From Salpingoeca rosetta (lineage: Eukaryota; Opisthokonta; Choanoflagellata; Craspedida; Salpingoecidae), in the NCBI RefSeq assembly GCF_000188695.1, contig NW_004754919.1:1427954-1437953 (forward strand): a DNA stretch of 10,000 nt, read 5' to 3'. Shown piece after piece: positions 1 to 8,173 of the stretch; the first letter of the stretch is position 1; each line of letters begins with the position of its first letter. The notes below the pieces were generated by a model that saw nothing but the letters and a program-made list of their open reading frames with translations, searched no databases and was not told where the DNA came from. Position numbers and translations under genes: made by a program.

Positions 1-11
1 CCCACCCACCA

Positions 12-12
<1 letters not shown>

Positions 13-85
<73 letters not shown>
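13..85. repeat. (CA)n microsatellite, 73 bases, in the intron before the first visible exon
   Basis: An uninterrupted CA dinucleotide run ends 28 bases before the exon that begins at 114. Between them lies a short tract ending in three ACG triplets and the CAG acceptor at 111-113. In the sense of the surrounding gene this is a CA repeat on the acceptor side of an intron. Confidence 0.95.
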
Positions 86-87
<2 letters not shown>

Positions 88-113
88 CCTTCACTCACCA
101 ACGACGACGACAG

Positions 114-1927
114 GATTGACGGCGAGTTTATCCGCTGGAACCGCTGGTTCCGCGATGGCGGCTATTACTGCCACATCTTCCTCTGGTCAGTCAGTCAGTC
201 AATCAGTCCTGCTGACAGGTTTTTCCCCGCATGCACGATGTTGTCGTGCTTACACTCCCTTTTTGCATGTGTTCAATGTATGCGTTTCTCTTGTCTCCCC
301 GTTGCGACCCGCTTACGACAACCCACGACAACACCAACACCCACCACCATCAACAACAACCATCCACCACCACCCAACACTCACAACAACAACAACAACC
401 CACAACCAGGCTGGCCTTTGTGTTCTGGGTGTTCACCATCATCGTCGCCTTCATCAACCCGGCCACCTCCTCCCTCTGGCTTGCCCTCACCGGATGCGCC
501 ATGTGGTGCGTCGAACATGCATCCCACACGTGCACGAACGTCGTGTTGGTCTTCATTCTCCCCCCCCCCCCTTGTTGTTGTATTCAACCCTACATCACAT
601 GGCTCGGTCCTCGTATGTTCTCACCCGAACATGTTCCCACCTTCACACGAACCTCTTGAATTCTCACTCACTCACTCAACCAACCAACCAACCACATGTA
701 CACCACACCACCGCCACCAACCACCAATCAACCACATACACACCACACCACCAACGACAACGACAACAGGTTCGGCGCTGCCGTGTACCATGGCCTAACG
801 GAGAAGGCGGAGCCCGCGCTCAAGATTCCCTTTGACAACCGCTTCCTGGAGCCCAAGTTTGGCTGGGCCTTCCACCTCACCCTCGTCCTCGGCATCCTCG
901 TCAACATCATTGGCCTCGCCCTGTACTACGGCTTCCGCTACTACGGCTTCCGCACTGACGCCTTCACCCTCTCCTCCAGCGAGAAGATCCGCGTGCACGC
1001 GCCCACGTCCAAGGCCGCGTCCGACGCCTACGAGGCCAAGCAGATGGAGCTCGCAGACGTCACCACGGAGAAGACTGCCGCCGGCGAGGAGGCGTAAGTC
1101 CCACCGCTCTGCTTTTGTTCTTGTGCTGTGTACGTGTGTACGTGTGTGTGCGCGTGCTTGCTCGCTCGCTCTGTCTGTGTGTGTGTGTGTGTTTGTGAGC
1201 AGGGAGTTGTTGTTTTTCGCCTTTCGTCTGCGTGCGTGCCACTGCACGCTTTCAGCTGACTTGCATTGACACCAACCTCTCTCCACTTACTTAACCCGCC
1301 TCCTCCTCCACCGGAACACCTTCCTTCACTAATCCTCCACCACCACCTCCTCCTCCTCGTTGTGTTCGTCTCAAACCCCCCCCCCACACACACACACACA
1401 GCGTGATCCAGGAGCCCGTGTACGATGCGGGCGCCTCCCGCCGCGGATTCCAGCAGCCGTCTGCCCGCCGCGTCACCTTTGGCCGCACCTACTCCGTCAT
1501 GAACTCCGGCACGTCCCGGCGCCGCTCCTTTGAGGAGCCATCCTTCATGGGCTCCGGCTTTGGGCGTCCCCGCCCCCGCCCATCGCAGCCCGAGCGCGGA
1601 TCGCTTGGGCAGCCAAGCCTGCGCGCCCGCAGCTCCCGCCGTACCGTCAAGCACTTTGGTCGCTCTGGCCCCGGAAGCACCGCGGGCCCGCGCAGCGTCC
1701 GCTCGCCCCCGCGCCAGAAGGACACGTTTGAGGGCCTGGCCGGTATGCTGGACAACCTTGGCGGCAGCGGCGGCGATCTCGCACCGGTCGCAGAGGCGGA
1801 GGAGGTGCCCGAGGTGCACTCGTCCTCGTCCGACAACGACAACGACGACAACGGCCAGCCGCCCGTGGACCGCAACGCCAGCTACCACGAGTCGGTCACC
1901 GGCCGCACCAACGAGACCTCCATCTAA
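114..1927 (+). CDS. DUOXA-like dual oxidase maturation factor, 3' part (4 exons, 5' end outside window)
   Basis: Spliced exons 114-185, 410-505, 770-1093 and 1402-1927 join in phase (2/1 splits at all three junctions), with donors GTCAGT, GTGCGT and GTAAGT and CAG acceptors. They give about 338 residues ending at TAA 1925-1927. Three hydrophobic segments are visible: one starting CHIFLWLAFVFWVF, one around SSLWLALTGCAMWFGAAVY, and one around FGWAFHLTLVLGILVNIIGLA. The order, spacing and wording of these resemble, from memory, the last three membrane segments of animal DUOXA proteins (TM, short loop, TM, loop, then a G-x-A-F-x-x-T-L-like TM). DUOXA proteins escort the NADPH oxidase DUOX out of the ER and stay with it at the cell surface to support H2O2 production. 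After the last TM comes an unusually long tail of about 220 residues, rich in Arg/Ser/Pro, with a late acidic run (SSSSDNDNDDN). The upstream exons with the N-terminal membrane segments and ectodomain lie before base 1. No DUOX gene is in the window. The exon model is firm; the family call is moderate and could be another multi-TM protein. Confidence 0.7.
186..208 (+). repeat. Tandem GTCA repeats at a splice donor
   Basis: The donor of the first visible intron of the DUOXA-like gene is the first of several GTCA tetramers, so similar GTCAGT donor-like sites recur every four bases. Only the first keeps the reading frame (TG|G joining to give Trp). Use of the next ones would shift the frame by +4 or +8. 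Confidence 0.75.
1124..1197 (+). repeat. GT-rich repeat after the donor of intron 3 of the DUOXA-like gene
   Basis: Alternating GT with CGTGTGTA and GCTC interruptions begins about 30 bases after the GTAAGT donor at 1094. The same intron ends with poly-C (about 1376-1385) and a 16-base CA run reaching the acceptor at 1400-1401, so one intron carries both complementary repeats. Confidence 0.85.
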
Positions 1928-2058
1928 TCTCGTCCTGCTGTGCTGTGCTGTGTTGTGCGGTGTAGACGGGTGTGCACATGAGCGAGCGACTGAGTGAGTG
2001 AGTGGGCTTTCTCACGTTCACGCACGCATTCGCACGCATGCACGCATACATTCACGTT

Positions 2059-2094
2059 CACGCGCACGCGCACGCGCACGCGCACGCGCACGCA
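2059..2094. repeat. (CGCGCA)n tandem hexanucleotide
   Basis: About five copies of a CGCGCA-type hexamer lie 130 bases past the DUOXA-like stop codon. Alternating purine-pyrimidine of this composition is the classic Z-DNA-prone type. It is closely related to the CACGCA hexamer that is translated in the neighbouring ADCK gene. Confidence 0.85.
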
Positions 2095-2744
2095 GTCTCT
2101 TTTCCCCCTCCCTCCCCAATTTGCTGTTGTTGATTGGTGTTGGCTCTTAACGCGCTCTGCTTTGGGTCGGAAGAAGGAGAAGAAGAAGAAAACCTTTTGT
2201 CTTTTGTGCCGTTGTCTTTGTGTGTTGGGTGCCCTTGCGTTGTTTCACTCGCGACCCGTTGTTACATGTTCCCGCCGTCGCCTTGTTCCTTCCCCCTTCT
2301 TTCCCTCGCGTTCCTTGCTTTTGTCTTGGCCAACACGTCCTACCCACACATACACACACACACGCACGTACACGCGTTTGCGACTTGCTTGACGGCTTGA
2401 CGCGCTCTCCCCACTCAAGCATGCATGATGCAACTTTTCTTGACCCACCACCCATCACCCCTCTCTCCCCCTCCAATCCCCAACCTTCTCCTGACCTCAA
2501 CGCGTCATGCCCTTTGTTCTTCTCCGTCCGTGTGTGCCTGTTGTTGTCGTGGTTCGTGTTTTTTTGTTTCGTTGCCTTTGTGTGTGGCGTGGCTTGCTTG
2601 CTTGCTCGCGGCAACACGGCTAACACTCGGCGTGGTGAAAGCACATTGCTGCAACCAACCAACCAGCCCTATCATTTTCGTGTGGGTGGATTGGCGTGTT
2701 TGCTCGTGTTGTTGCTCCCGCTGTCATTGCTTCCACAAACCAAC

Positions 2745-2750
2745 AATAAA
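2745..2750 (+). promoter_or_regulatory. Candidate polyadenylation signal AATAAA
   Basis: A canonical AATAAA hexamer lies on the + strand, about 820 bases beyond the DUOXA-like stop codon, followed by a G/T-rich stretch (GTAAGGGCACTGTGTGTTG). It is the only such hexamer I see in the spacer. If used, it implies a long 3' UTR. Chance occurrence is possible. Confidence 0.4.
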
Positions 2751-2861
2751 ATGAACAACCAGAGCGAGCGTAAGGGCACTGTGTGTTGAAAGACAAGGGG
2801 TTGAAGATTGAAGGGAGGGATCAGGAGTGCGCTAGGGAGTTGCAGCAGACAAAGAGAGAAA

Positions 2862-2962
2862 CAGATGGCTGCATGGCTGCATGGCTGCTAGTCAACCATA
2901 ACCACGACCGTACCACGACCGTATCACAACCCACAACCACGACCGTACCACAACCCACAATG
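2862..2962. repeat. Short tandem repeats: ATGGCTGC x3, then a CCGTACCACGA/ACAACCCACAA array
   Basis: Three consecutive copies of ATGGCTGC (about 2865-2888) are followed by imperfect repeats mixing ACGACCGTACC/ATC and ACAACCCACAA elements up to about 2960. They lie in the spacer near the 3' end of the ADCK gene. No coding or known regulatory role is evident. Confidence 0.7.
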
Positions 2963-3040
2963 CAGATGCGAATCTGTCTTTGACATGAGTCACGTGTGGT
3001 GTGACAAGAGCTTGAACTTGCCAAACATCATGTGCAGCTG

Positions 3041-3518
3041 TTACGCAGCGAGCGCAGGAACTGCACCACCACTACCACGATCACCACTTTGCTTCGCCAA
3101 CACAAGCGATGGCTGGTGATGGGGTTGCTCATCGCCTGCGTGTGCAACATCATCCTCGTGTGCGTGTGCGTGTGCGTGTGCGTGTGCGTGTGCGTGTGCG
3201 TGTGGGTCAATGCCGTGCTGCTGCAGGAGTGCGAGGGCCTGTGCCCGCCACGCCTGTGCCGTGTGCATTGGGTACTGGAGATGCAAGCCAAGACCCCGCA
3301 GGAGCAGCGACACGCGACTCGCCATCACGAATTCGTCTGCCCCGCTCTCAATCTCATCCACCGTGCTCAAGTGCTCCATGAATTGCTGTCAAGGAGACCG
3401 GGGGCAGGGGGAGGAGATATGAGTGCATACGAGTGCATGCGAGTGCATGCGAGTGCAAAAAGCGCAAGCGCTATGCACACACACATACACACACACACAA
3501 ACTAATACACACAAACTA

Positions 3519-3606
<88 letters not shown>

Positions 3607-4832
3607 ATACACACCTGGATGTTCATGCCCTCTGTGACCGCAAAGTCGTCGTAGTCAAAGCCGATGATGGCGAGCTTCTCCGATACGTAGCGCGAGTTGT
3701 TCTTGGAACGGAACCCCATGTGCGCATGCACACGCACCACCTCGTCCATGTCCCCGTCCGCCAGCGCAACAATCAGACGCGCAAGCTCAATCCTGTGGCA
3801 ATCATGATGCACACATTGCATGCACACGCGTTAAACCGAACATGACCACACACCTGTTGTTGAAATCAGCAGAAGAAACAGCGCCACAAGAGCCTAATTG
3901 CCACCACAGTGACCACCCACCACCGCCCAAAACCAAAAAAAAAAAAAACAAAAAAACAATCACAACCACCCATCATCATCACTGCCAGTAACACTTCACT
4001 GCCACCATCACGCCCCCCCATCACTTCCATCGCCATTCCCCATCACCATTCACCCGTGCGCACCTCTGCTCGACGGTGAGCCGCTTGACCTGTCCGTAGT
4101 CGATGAGCCCGAGACGACCGTCGTCCAGCAGCAGAATGTTCCCGGGGTGCGGGTCCCCGTTGAACACACCTGGCGGTGGTCGTAATGGTGGTTGTGAGAA
4201 AAAAACCAGTGAATGCATGCATACAGACAGACAGACACACACACACACACAGACACACACACACACGCACACACACACACACACACAACACAACACACAC
4301 AAACACACACCGTCGTTGAAGATCTGGTGCCCGTGCACCTCCATCAGCGTCGTCAGGATCTCAGGCAGGTTGAGCGGAATCTCTGACATGCAGAGCAGCA
4401 GAGGTGGTGGTGATGGTGGAGATGGAGTGTGAATGCGCCATTTCACCGTGTGCAAAACGCCACGAAGCAACGACAAAGAACACGCACGCACACACACACA
4501 CATACACACACATACACACACATACACACACCAATACACTCAACTACAGCGCAACACACCACACAACACCGCACCACTATTATCCCCTCCCCCTCCCGTT
4601 CGCTCTTCCTGCCAACCTGGGCGGGTGTACTCGCGACGGCCAATGACCCATCCGAGCAGCGTGTTGCGCAACATGATGGCGGCGTTTGCAACAGCAGCGC
4701 GCGCCTTTGCCATCCAGGTGTACAGTCGCATCGTGCGGGCGGAGGGACCGCGCTCAATAATGCCGCGTCGCAGTTTCTCCTTTCGCTCGGCCTCAAGTGC
4801 AGCCAGCGTCGTGCCCCTAGAGCAGTTTTGTG

Positions 4833-4875
<43 letters not shown>

Positions 4876-6685
4876 CGGGAGATGGAAGATGAGGATGGGG
4901 ATGATGATGATACAGATGATGGCAACAGCATGTCTGAGCTGGTTCATTGCGTGCTCACCGTTTCTCGGCAACCGTCTTGAAAAACGCCTGGTGTTGAGAC
5001 CAGAGAGAACGCGCACATACTGTGAGAAGAGAAGAAGGCGCCAATGCGCAAGCAACGACAAATGTTCCCAAATACAGATGCACAGGTGCGAGAAGCGACT
5101 GCACAAGCAACCACACACAAGAACCACACACACACACACACACAAGAAACACACACACACACACAAGAAACACACACACACACAAGAAACACACACAAGA
5201 CACACGAACTACGTGTGCTGTGTCACCTTGAGACCGTCCACAAGCTTCACACCGGGCAGAAACTCCATGACCAGCACATCGCGCGTGCACAAATTAGTGA
5301 TGGGGCGCGGAATGTGCACCTGCAGTGCATGGGCGGTGATGTTGGAGGTGGTGGTGGTGGTGGTGATGGTGGTGACATGCCACCATTTGAGCCGTGTTCG
5401 ATGAGAATTAAACGAAGCGCGGGCGTGTCAGGAGGGCAAATTTTGGCATTGACAGGCAGCACACAGAAACGTGCGAAACCAAACAGTGCAAGCATAAGAC
5501 CCCCCCCCCCACACACACACACACAAACACAAATACACACACACACACACACACAAATACACACACAAATACACACAAATACACACGCACGCACACACAC
5601 ACACACACAAATACACAAACACACACACACACACACACAAATACACACACAAATACACACGCACGCACACACACAAACACACACAGTCCTCTCCCTCCTC
5701 CAAACATCACGAGACACCACCCCAGACGCCGCACCCTGTCGCCGTAAATTGGTTCGATGTTGTCTGCAACCGTGTCGAGGTTGCTCGCCTCGCGCCTGTA
5801 GTCAAACTCCGTCATAAACTGTTTGCGCACCTCCTTCAGGAACGGCACTTGCTCTGGCTGCACGAGTTTGCAGAATGCGGTGATGGTTGCCATGTCCATA
5901 TCGAAGGTCGCCTCCACCTTGGGGAACTTGACCTTCACCACCACCTCCCGTCCATCGTGCAGGCGTGCGCGGTGCGCCTTGGTGGCGGTGGTGGTCGTGT
6001 GGATTGTTGATGGTGGCGGTAGTAGTGTGATGGTGGTGATTGATGAGGTGTGCGAGGGAGAAGCAGTGGACATGACTGCAAACACACAAACAAAACAAAA
6101 CAAAACAAACAAACAAAATTAACAAACAAAACAAACATACATACATACAAACAAACAAACATACATACATACAAACAAACAAACAAACAAACAAACAAAC
6201 AAACAAACAAAATTAACAAACAAAACAAACATACATACATACAAACAAACAAACAAACAAACATAACAACAAACAAACAAACAAACAAACACACCACGCC
6301 ACAGCACCGCACCTGGCCAATGGAGGCAGCGCCGAGTGGGGTGGGATCGAATTCAGCAAAGACAGCAGACAGCGGCTGTCCAAGTGACGATTCAACAACA
6401 GACTGCACATACGCAAACGGCTCTGGCGGGACTTGGTCCTGGTGATCATAGTGGTGGTAATGGTGGTGGTGAGCAGGAGATGCGTGAGTGAAAATGGAGG
6501 AACGGTCAGCACGGAAGTTGAGGGTCAGATACCATATGGACAGGGGGAAAGGAAGCTGTCATGCAGCTCTCGACATTAACCCAGCTGCAATGCACACACA
6601 CACACACACCAAATTCAATCACACACACACACACACCAAGTTCAATCACACACACGCACACACGCACACACGCACACACGCACAC

Positions 6686-6761
<76 letters not shown>

Positions 6762-7714
6762 CCTGGAGTTTGTCGAGGCGGTCGAGGAACTGCGGTGGCA
6801 TAAAGTCCGCGCGGGTGGAGGCAATCTGACCAATCTTGATGTAGAACCCGCGCATCATGAGGATGATGCGGATCAGATCCGGTGCATACCGCTCATGCAA
6901 CTTGTCAAACGCCGCGGCCTGCAACGATACGCGCACACGAGTGAGGCGCACGGGGGCGAGACGCACAACAGAGGAAACAGCACAGGAAGAAGCACAGGAA
7001 GAAAGCACAGGGGAAAAACAGGGCTGGAACCACCTCCAAGATGACCGCGTGCGAACAGTGGAAGCTTAAAACGGCACAGGTACATCCAAATGACACTTTG
7101 GTCTTACTGCATGTCACGCACCCGTTCTGCTTCCGGGAGTTTGGCTGTGGTGATGTCGACAAAGCGGTAGTGGCCATAAATGGGAAACACATTCGCCCTG
7201 TTGCACCAGCACAAGACGGCATGTGCAGTTAGGACCGACGAAGACACGCAGCGCAAAGCAAACGGCAACCTCTAAGAACACAACGTGCGACTGCAGCTCG
7301 CGACTGCACACACAAAACACACACACACACACACACACATGCACACACATGCACACACATGCACACACATGCACACACATGCACACACATGCACACACAC
7401 ACAAACCTCAAACAAACACAACTCTCGCACACACACACCAAAAGCTGACGGTGCGTTGGGTTGCTGTGTGGGTGACATAGAGGGAAGTGAGGACAGCTGG
7501 AGGCGTCAGCAGCGCTGCGCCCAGTGCTCGGACCAACAATCGGCTGCAAACAACGATGAGGTGAGCTCTTGCTGCATGCAGCAGACTTCACATGGTCCAG
7601 TTGACCCGACATCACGTGTATTCGTGCATTTCACACCGCAAGGTACACACACACACACCCCACACACGCACGCACGCACGCATGCACCACCACTGTCATT
7701 GCTGCTCACCTCAT
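3041..7714 (-). CDS. ADCK/ABC1/UbiB-family atypical kinase, 13 exons, 577 aa, complete
   Basis: Exons in transcript order: 7714-7710, 7543-7439, 7197-7122, 6918-6763, 6438-6313, 5977-5735, 5319-5227, 4987-4959, 4816-4617, 4382-4311, 4169-4064, 3792-3615, 3385-3041 (stop TAA 3043-3041). All junction phases match and the coding total is 1734 bases, exactly 578 codons. UbiB-family signatures appear in order: KIGQ (about 90-93, the KxGQ motif), the Ala-rich loop PLGAASIGQ (148-156) replacing the usual Gly-rich loop, the VVVKV lysine (K171), the EFDYRREASN helix (213-222), VLVMEFLPG, VHGHQIF, the catalytic NGDPHPGN (D374, N379) and LIDYGQ (D392, the DFG equivalent). Known family members bind ATP and act mostly in mitochondria or plastids in quinone and lipid homeostasis. 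The predicted start MSRLLVRALGAALL is Arg-rich and Asp/Glu-free, as in a mitochondrial presequence. The C-terminus carries (His-Ala)7-His. The subgroup (ADCK1/5-like or plant/protist ABC1K type) is not resolved. The family call and exons 2-13 are firm; exon 1 is tentative. Confidence 0.92.
3158..3202 (-). repeat. Translated CACGCA hexanucleotide repeat encoding (His-Ala)7-His
   Basis: Seven TGCGTG units plus GTG on the + strand read on the - strand as alternating CAC and GCA codons inside the last ADCK exon. The repeat follows LLQQHGIDP, beyond the conserved C-terminal helix. After it, the frame continues for about 40 residues (EDDVAHAGDEQ...) to the stop. The unit is a multiple of three, so gain or loss of copies keeps the frame. 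Confidence 0.85.
3420..3457. repeat. GAGTGCATGC tandem decamer, about 4 copies
   Basis: Copies of GAGTGCATAC/GAGTGCATGC lie in the last ADCK intron about 35 bases from its acceptor. The last copy is degenerate. In the sense direction it reads GCATGCACTC, each unit containing a GCATGC palindrome. Confidence 0.8.
3475..3614. repeat. (AC)n microsatellite with flanking ACAAACTAATACAC units
   Basis: About 80 bases of pure AC (3519-3601) are bordered on the left by two copies and on the right by one copy of a 14-base unit containing AAACTAATACACAC. The array runs directly into the donor at 3614-3613, so the sense intron begins GTGTGTATTAGTTTGTG. Confidence 0.9.
4221..4310. repeat. AC-rich microsatellite at an ADCK donor
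   Basis: The block is AC repeats with ACAG and ACGC interruptions, adjacent to the donor at 4310-4309. Sense strand: GTGTGTGTTTGTGTG from the first intron base. It occupies most of the 141-base intron 4170-4310. Confidence 0.9.
4481..4531. repeat. ACACACAT-type microsatellite in an ADCK intron
   Basis: CACGCACG is followed by a CA run and three CATACACACA decamers in the middle of intron 4383-4616. The sense strand reads TGTGTGTATG repeats. Confidence 0.85.
4835..4873. repeat. (GT)n on +, sense (CA)n, near an ADCK acceptor
   Basis: About 19 GT units on the + strand lie 19 bases from the acceptor at 4819-4817, so the ADCK pre-mRNA carries CA here, immediately upstream of the exon. This is the opposite polarity from the donor-side arrays in the same gene. 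Confidence 0.9.
4959..4987 (-). other. 29-base internal micro-exon of the ADCK gene
   Basis: The micro-exon has acceptor CAG at 4990-4988 and donor GTGAGC from 4958. It starts in phase 0 and ends after two bases of a codon, encoding AFFKTVAEK plus part of an Arg. It links LVDGLK from the preceding exon to GTTLAALEAER of the next. Skipping it would shift the frame within the kinase-like core. Confidence 0.85.
5113..5206. repeat. (AC)n-AAGAA minisatellite
   Basis: AC runs of shrinking length are separated by AAGAA, giving a repeat period of about 18-20 bases over four copies. It lies near the donor side of intron 4988-5226 of the ADCK gene. Sense strand: TTCTTGTGTGTG. Confidence 0.85.
5501..5685. 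repeat. Poly-C plus AC/AAATAC compound microsatellite
   Basis: Ten C bases lead into about 175 bases of AC repeats interrupted by AAATAC and ACGCACGC. It sits in the 415-base intron 5320-5734, the longest in the gene, ending about 50 bases from the donor. Confidence 0.9.
6080..6295. repeat. AAAC/ACAT tetranucleotide block with a 94-base internal duplication
   Basis: Runs of AAAC and ACAT tetramers fill most of intron 5978-6312. A block beginning AAAATTAACAAACAAAAC occurs at about 6115 and again at about 6209, followed in both cases by ACAT x3 and AAAC runs. The array therefore grew by segmental duplication as well as slippage. Confidence 0.85.
6593..6760. repeat. (AC)n compound microsatellite with a CCAARTTCAATC spacer repeat
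   Basis: AC runs are separated twice by CCAA(A/G)TTCAATC, then by ACGC interruptions, then about 70 bases of pure AC up to the ADCK donor at 6762-6761. Sense strand starts GTTGTGTGTG. Confidence 0.9.
7317..7405. repeat. GCACACACAT decamer minisatellite
   Basis: Five perfect copies of GCACACACAT (7341-7390) are flanked by AC runs in the ADCK intron 7198-7438. Every unit is the same length, unlike the neighbouring dinucleotide arrays. Confidence 0.9.
7710..7714 (-). other. Predicted first coding exon of the ADCK gene, 5 coding bases (ATGAG)
   Basis: On the - strand ATGAG is followed by GTGAGC, a near-ideal donor. It joins to the acceptor CAG at 7546-7544 (preceded by a T-rich tract) to give ATG AG|C CGA TTG, read as M-S-R-L-L. 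The next exon has an in-frame TGA upstream and no ATG of its own, so the start must come from an upstream exon, and this one fits in phase. The rest of the exon would be 5' UTR. Another upstream exon cannot be excluded. Confidence 0.5.
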
Positions 7715-8064
7715 GCCCGTGGCTGGCAGTGGAAGGAAGGAAGGACACGGACTCACACACAGCAGCAGCAACACACAAGTTGCAAGTCGTGGCAATGTGC
7801 TGTGTTGTCCTCCCGAACAGCGAGCGAAGTTTGGAAGATTGATGGGTATCATTCGTTAAAATTCAGCAGACTTGGCTGCTCGAAGAACAACGTGCAGACA
7901 ACGTGCAGCACAACAAATCCTGCTTTGCTCTGCTGTGCTCTGCTTCGCAGGTTCTGTCGTGTAGCGTCACTTGACACGAGGCGACGCGTGCATCGTTGGT
8001 GTAACACACAGCACAGCACAACACTTCACACACCTCCTTTACGTCTCTTTGTGATCCACTCGCC
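7715..8064. promoter_or_regulatory. Head-to-head intergenic region, probable shared promoter of the ADCK and MTRR genes
   Basis: The 350 bases lie between the predicted ADCK start (- strand) and the MTRR start (+ strand), so they must hold two 5' UTRs and promoters unless upstream non-coding exons exist. No TATA box is evident. Visible elements are a direct repeat AACGTGCAG at about 7889-7907, a TGCTTTGCTCTGCTGTGCTCTGC-like pyrimidine-rich stretch at about 7920-7945, and a CGTCAC at about 7965. None can be assigned to a factor from sequence alone. Confidence 0.5.
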
Positions 8065-8140
8065 ATGGCTGAGCACGACTTCCTCCTGCTCTTTGGCTCC
8101 CAGACTGGCCAGGTGCGAGTGTAATCCTGCATGCATGCTG

Positions 8141-8173
<33 letters not shown>

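Larger units (their letters stand above)
1928..3040. other. Gene-free region: probable 3' UTR of the DUOXA-like gene and convergent intergenic spacer
   Basis: No reading frame here shows a recognisable domain or joins in phase to either neighbour. The sense strand is T/G- and C/T-rich with runs of short repeats (TGCTG, ACGCGC, CTTG). The region lies between two genes that point toward each other, so it should contain both 3' ends. One AATAAA is present on the + strand at 2745-2750. I see no AATAAA or ATTAAA on the - strand below 3041 that could serve the converging ADCK gene. Confidence 0.65.

Noticed and set aside
2220..2789. 189-codon open frame on the + strand in the spacer between the first two genes
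   Set aside because: Its translation is low-complexity (Leu/Cys/Pro/Thr-His runs) with no domain, overlaps the AATAAA, and other frames are similarly open because the sequence is repetitive.
3109..3381. Val-Arg repeat frame on the + strand over the hexamer repeat
   Set aside because: The - strand frame continues a conserved ADCK C-terminal exon with matching splice phase; the + strand frame has no supporting similarity.
3400..3415. G-rich run as a possible G-quadruplex in the last ADCK intron
   Set aside because: There are too few separated G-runs; on the sense strand it is simply the C-rich pyrimidine tract before the acceptor.
3389..3598. Open frames of alternating Cys-Val or His-Thr residues in dinucleotide arrays, here and in most other introns
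   Set aside because: Pure dinucleotide repeats have no stops in most frames; these are translation artefacts lying inside introns defined by phase-matched exons.
7122..7197. ATG at 7190 (- strand) as the ADCK start
   Set aside because: That ATG is in a different frame from the conserved FPIYGHYRFVDI reading, which has no Met and needs an upstream exon; exon 7543-7439 supplies it in phase.
7311..7405. Regularly spaced repeats reminiscent of a CRISPR array
   Set aside because: There are no unique spacers; it is a simple tandem decamer in a eukaryotic intron.
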